A stretch of 56,391 bases of DNA from Accumulibacter sp. GTDB lineage: Bacteria > Pseudomonadota > Gammaproteobacteria > Burkholderiales > Rhodocyclaceae. How positions within the stretch are numbered: position 1 is the stretch's first letter; each line of letters starts with the position of its first letter. The position numbers were made by a program, and so were the translations under genes. The notes beneath the pieces were generated by a model. That model searched no databases and was not told the origin of the DNA. It saw nothing but the letters and a program-made list of their open reading frames with translations. Of the stretch, positions 55,294 through 56,391 are shown in pieces. Location: positions 1 through 56,391 of the forward strand of contig JAIFKU010000044.1 of NCBI GenBank assembly GCA_020049495.1. Direction: 5' to 3'.

Positions 55294-56391
55294 TTAATTG
55301 AAAAGCAGGTTGGGCAGGAACAGCACGAGATCCGGCACGTAGGTGATAATGAGGAGAACGATGGAGAGCACGACGATGTACGGCGTGACAACCCTGGCGA
55401 TCCGTTCGAAGGGCACCTTGGAGACACCGGCGAGCACGTAGAGGACCATTCCGACCGGCGGCGTGAGCAGGCCGATCATGAGATTGAGGATCATGACAAT
55501 GCCGAAGTGCACCGGGTCGATGCCGAAGTTGACGACGACCGGCATCAGCACCGGCGTCAGGATCGTGATGGCCGAAATGGTCTCCATGAAGGTACCTGCC
55601 ACGAAGAGCAGAATGTTGATGACGAGAAGCGCGACGTACTTGTTCGGCAAGGTATCCAGAAAGAATGACGCAAGAGCCTGAGGGACCTGGGCACTGGCGA
55701 GAATCCAGGCGAACAGGGAGGCGCAGGACACGATGAGCATGACGCTCACGGTGCTGTTGACCGTTTCGAGCAGGAGGCGCGGAATATCCCTGATGCCGAT
55801 TTCCTTGTAGGCGAAGCTGAGAACGAGCGAATAGATGACAGCGATCATGGCCGCTTCGGTGGGCGTGAAGACGCCGCCGATGATGCCGCCCAGGATGACA
55901 ACCGGCGTCATCAGCGTAAAAAAGGATTCCTGAACGGAGAACACGAGTTCCCTGAAGGTGGCTTTTTTCGTCTTCGGGTAGTTCTTGCGCTTGCTTTCGA
56001 CATAGACAAAGATCCCCATCGCGAAAGCCATGATGATGCCGGGGATGATCCCGGCAACGAAGAGTTTGCCGATCGATACGCCGGCGATGACGCCGAAGAC
56101 GACGGCCGGAACGCTGGGCGGGATGATCGGGCCGATGATCGAGGATGCGCCGGTGATGGCAAGGCTGAAGTCCTCGTCGTAACCGGCGTCCTTCATGGCT
56201 TTGAGTTCGATGGCGCCGAGCCCGCCGGCGTCCGCGATGGCGGTGCCGGACATGCCGGAGAAGATGACGCTGGCCAGGATGTTGGCGTGACCGAGCCCGC
56301 CGGTAATATGTCCGACGACCTTGTTGGCAAAATCGAAAATGCGCCGGGTGATGCCCCCGGAATTCATGATGTTGCCGGCCAGGATGAAGAA
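55294..56391 (-). CDS. dctM: TRAP transporter large permease DctM (5' part outside window)
   Basis: The 366 residues visible continue to the window edge in frame, from FFILAGNIMNSGGITRRIFDFA through GMSGTAIADAGGLGAIELKAM, GIIGGVFTPTEAAMIAVIYSL and FVAGTFMETISAITILTPVLMPV to the stop at 55294. This is the DctM family, the 12-helix permease of TRAP transporters that import organic acids or sugars with sodium ions and a periplasmic binding protein. The small permease DctQ and binding protein DctP should lie beyond the edge. The SDR gene follows in the same operon. Confidence 0.94.
   Translation of the reverse strand, partial: FFILAGNIMNSGGITRRIFDFANKVVGHITGGLGHANILASVIFSGMSGTAIADAGGLGAIELKAMKDAGYDEDFSLAITGASSIIGPIIPPSVPAVVFGVIAGVSIGKLFVAGIIPGIIMAFAMGIFVYVESKRKNYPKTKKATFRELVFSVQESFFTLMTPVVILGGIIGGVFTPTEAAMIAVIYSLVLSFAYKEIGIRDIPRLLLETVNSTVSVMLIVSCASLFAWILASAQVPQALASFFLDTLPNKYVALLVINILLFVAGTFMETISAITILTPVLMPVVVNFGIDPVHFGIVMILNLMIGLLTPPVGMVLYVLAGVSKVPFERIARVVTPYIVVLSIVLLIITYVPDLVLFLPNLLFN

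Overview
The window is about 56 kb of high-GC, gene-dense chromosomal DNA from a betaproteobacterium. The best guess is a Rhodocyclales member (Propionivibrio, Accumulibacter, Azonexus or a relative). That rests on gene order and protein style: exbB-exbD-lpxK-trm112-kdsB-adk, argD-argF-argG followed by a DUF2788 protein, waaF next to a small zinc-finger gene and ilvE, an orphan pilJ, several EAL-HDOD proteins and a K+-independent proton pyrophosphatase. I cannot fix the genus without a search. There are no rRNA or tRNA genes, no CRISPR array and no intact transposase or prophage.

Layout. 1-0.65 kb: start of a membrane PAS sensor that runs off the left edge. 0.8-5.1 kb: azlCD, a MaoC-like hydratase and pta, with two copies of a MITE-like repeat, one of them with intact terminal inverted repeats and a 10-bp target duplication. 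5.2-7.3 kb: sodB and xseA. 7.3-11.4 kb: a DnaA-box cluster, then the envelope/nucleotide operon exbB-exbD-lpxK-trm112-kdsB-adk. 11.5-15.2 kb: hppA converging on murJ. 15.2-17.0 kb: an accessory AAA/DUF4143 ATPase among hairpin repeats. 17.0-18.5 kb: rpsT, a small conserved-looking protein and an orphan ParA. 18.7-26.2 kb: a co-directional run argD-argF-argG-DUF2788-ppnP-yajQ-SNF2 helicase. 26.5-27.3 kb: a probable rquA (rhodoquinone biosynthesis). 27.3-31.1 kb: a TetR-adaptor-permease-ATPase export operon. 31.2-34.6 kb: a glutamine amidotransferase head-to-head with a retropepsin-like protease, then a small coiled-coil protein, a NUDIX enzyme and a CobD/CbiB-like membrane protein. 34.6-38.5 kb: a PAS-PAS-GGDEF diguanylate cyclase and a NamZ-like/DOMON-like pair. 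38.8-44.9 kb: pilJ and three tandem EAL-HDOD paralogues. 45.3-49.0 kb: yheT, an NTF2-like gene, waaF, a zinc-finger gene and ilvE. 49.1-54.5 kb: a NUDIX gene, a secreted unknown and mnmA, then a lipid-linked-sugar cassette (LPG-synthase-like membrane protein, DprE1-like and DprE2-like). 54.5-56.4 kb: a short-chain dehydrogenase with a missing NNAG segment and the TRAP permease dctM, which runs off the right edge.

How it fits together. The probable RquA, the pyrophosphate-driven proton pump and phosphotransacetylase suggest an organism that copes with anaerobic or low-energy conditions, possibly by fumarate reduction with rhodoquinone. Superoxide dismutase shows it also meets oxygen. The sensor, the diguanylate cyclase, PilJ and the degenerate EAL-HDOD trio point to surface-behaviour signalling. 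The most promising items are the RquA-like gene, the MITE with its target duplication, the DnaA-box cluster away from any dnaA gene, the EAL-HDOD triplication, the DprE1/DprE2 cassette in a Gram-negative genome, and the SDR lacking its NNAG motif.
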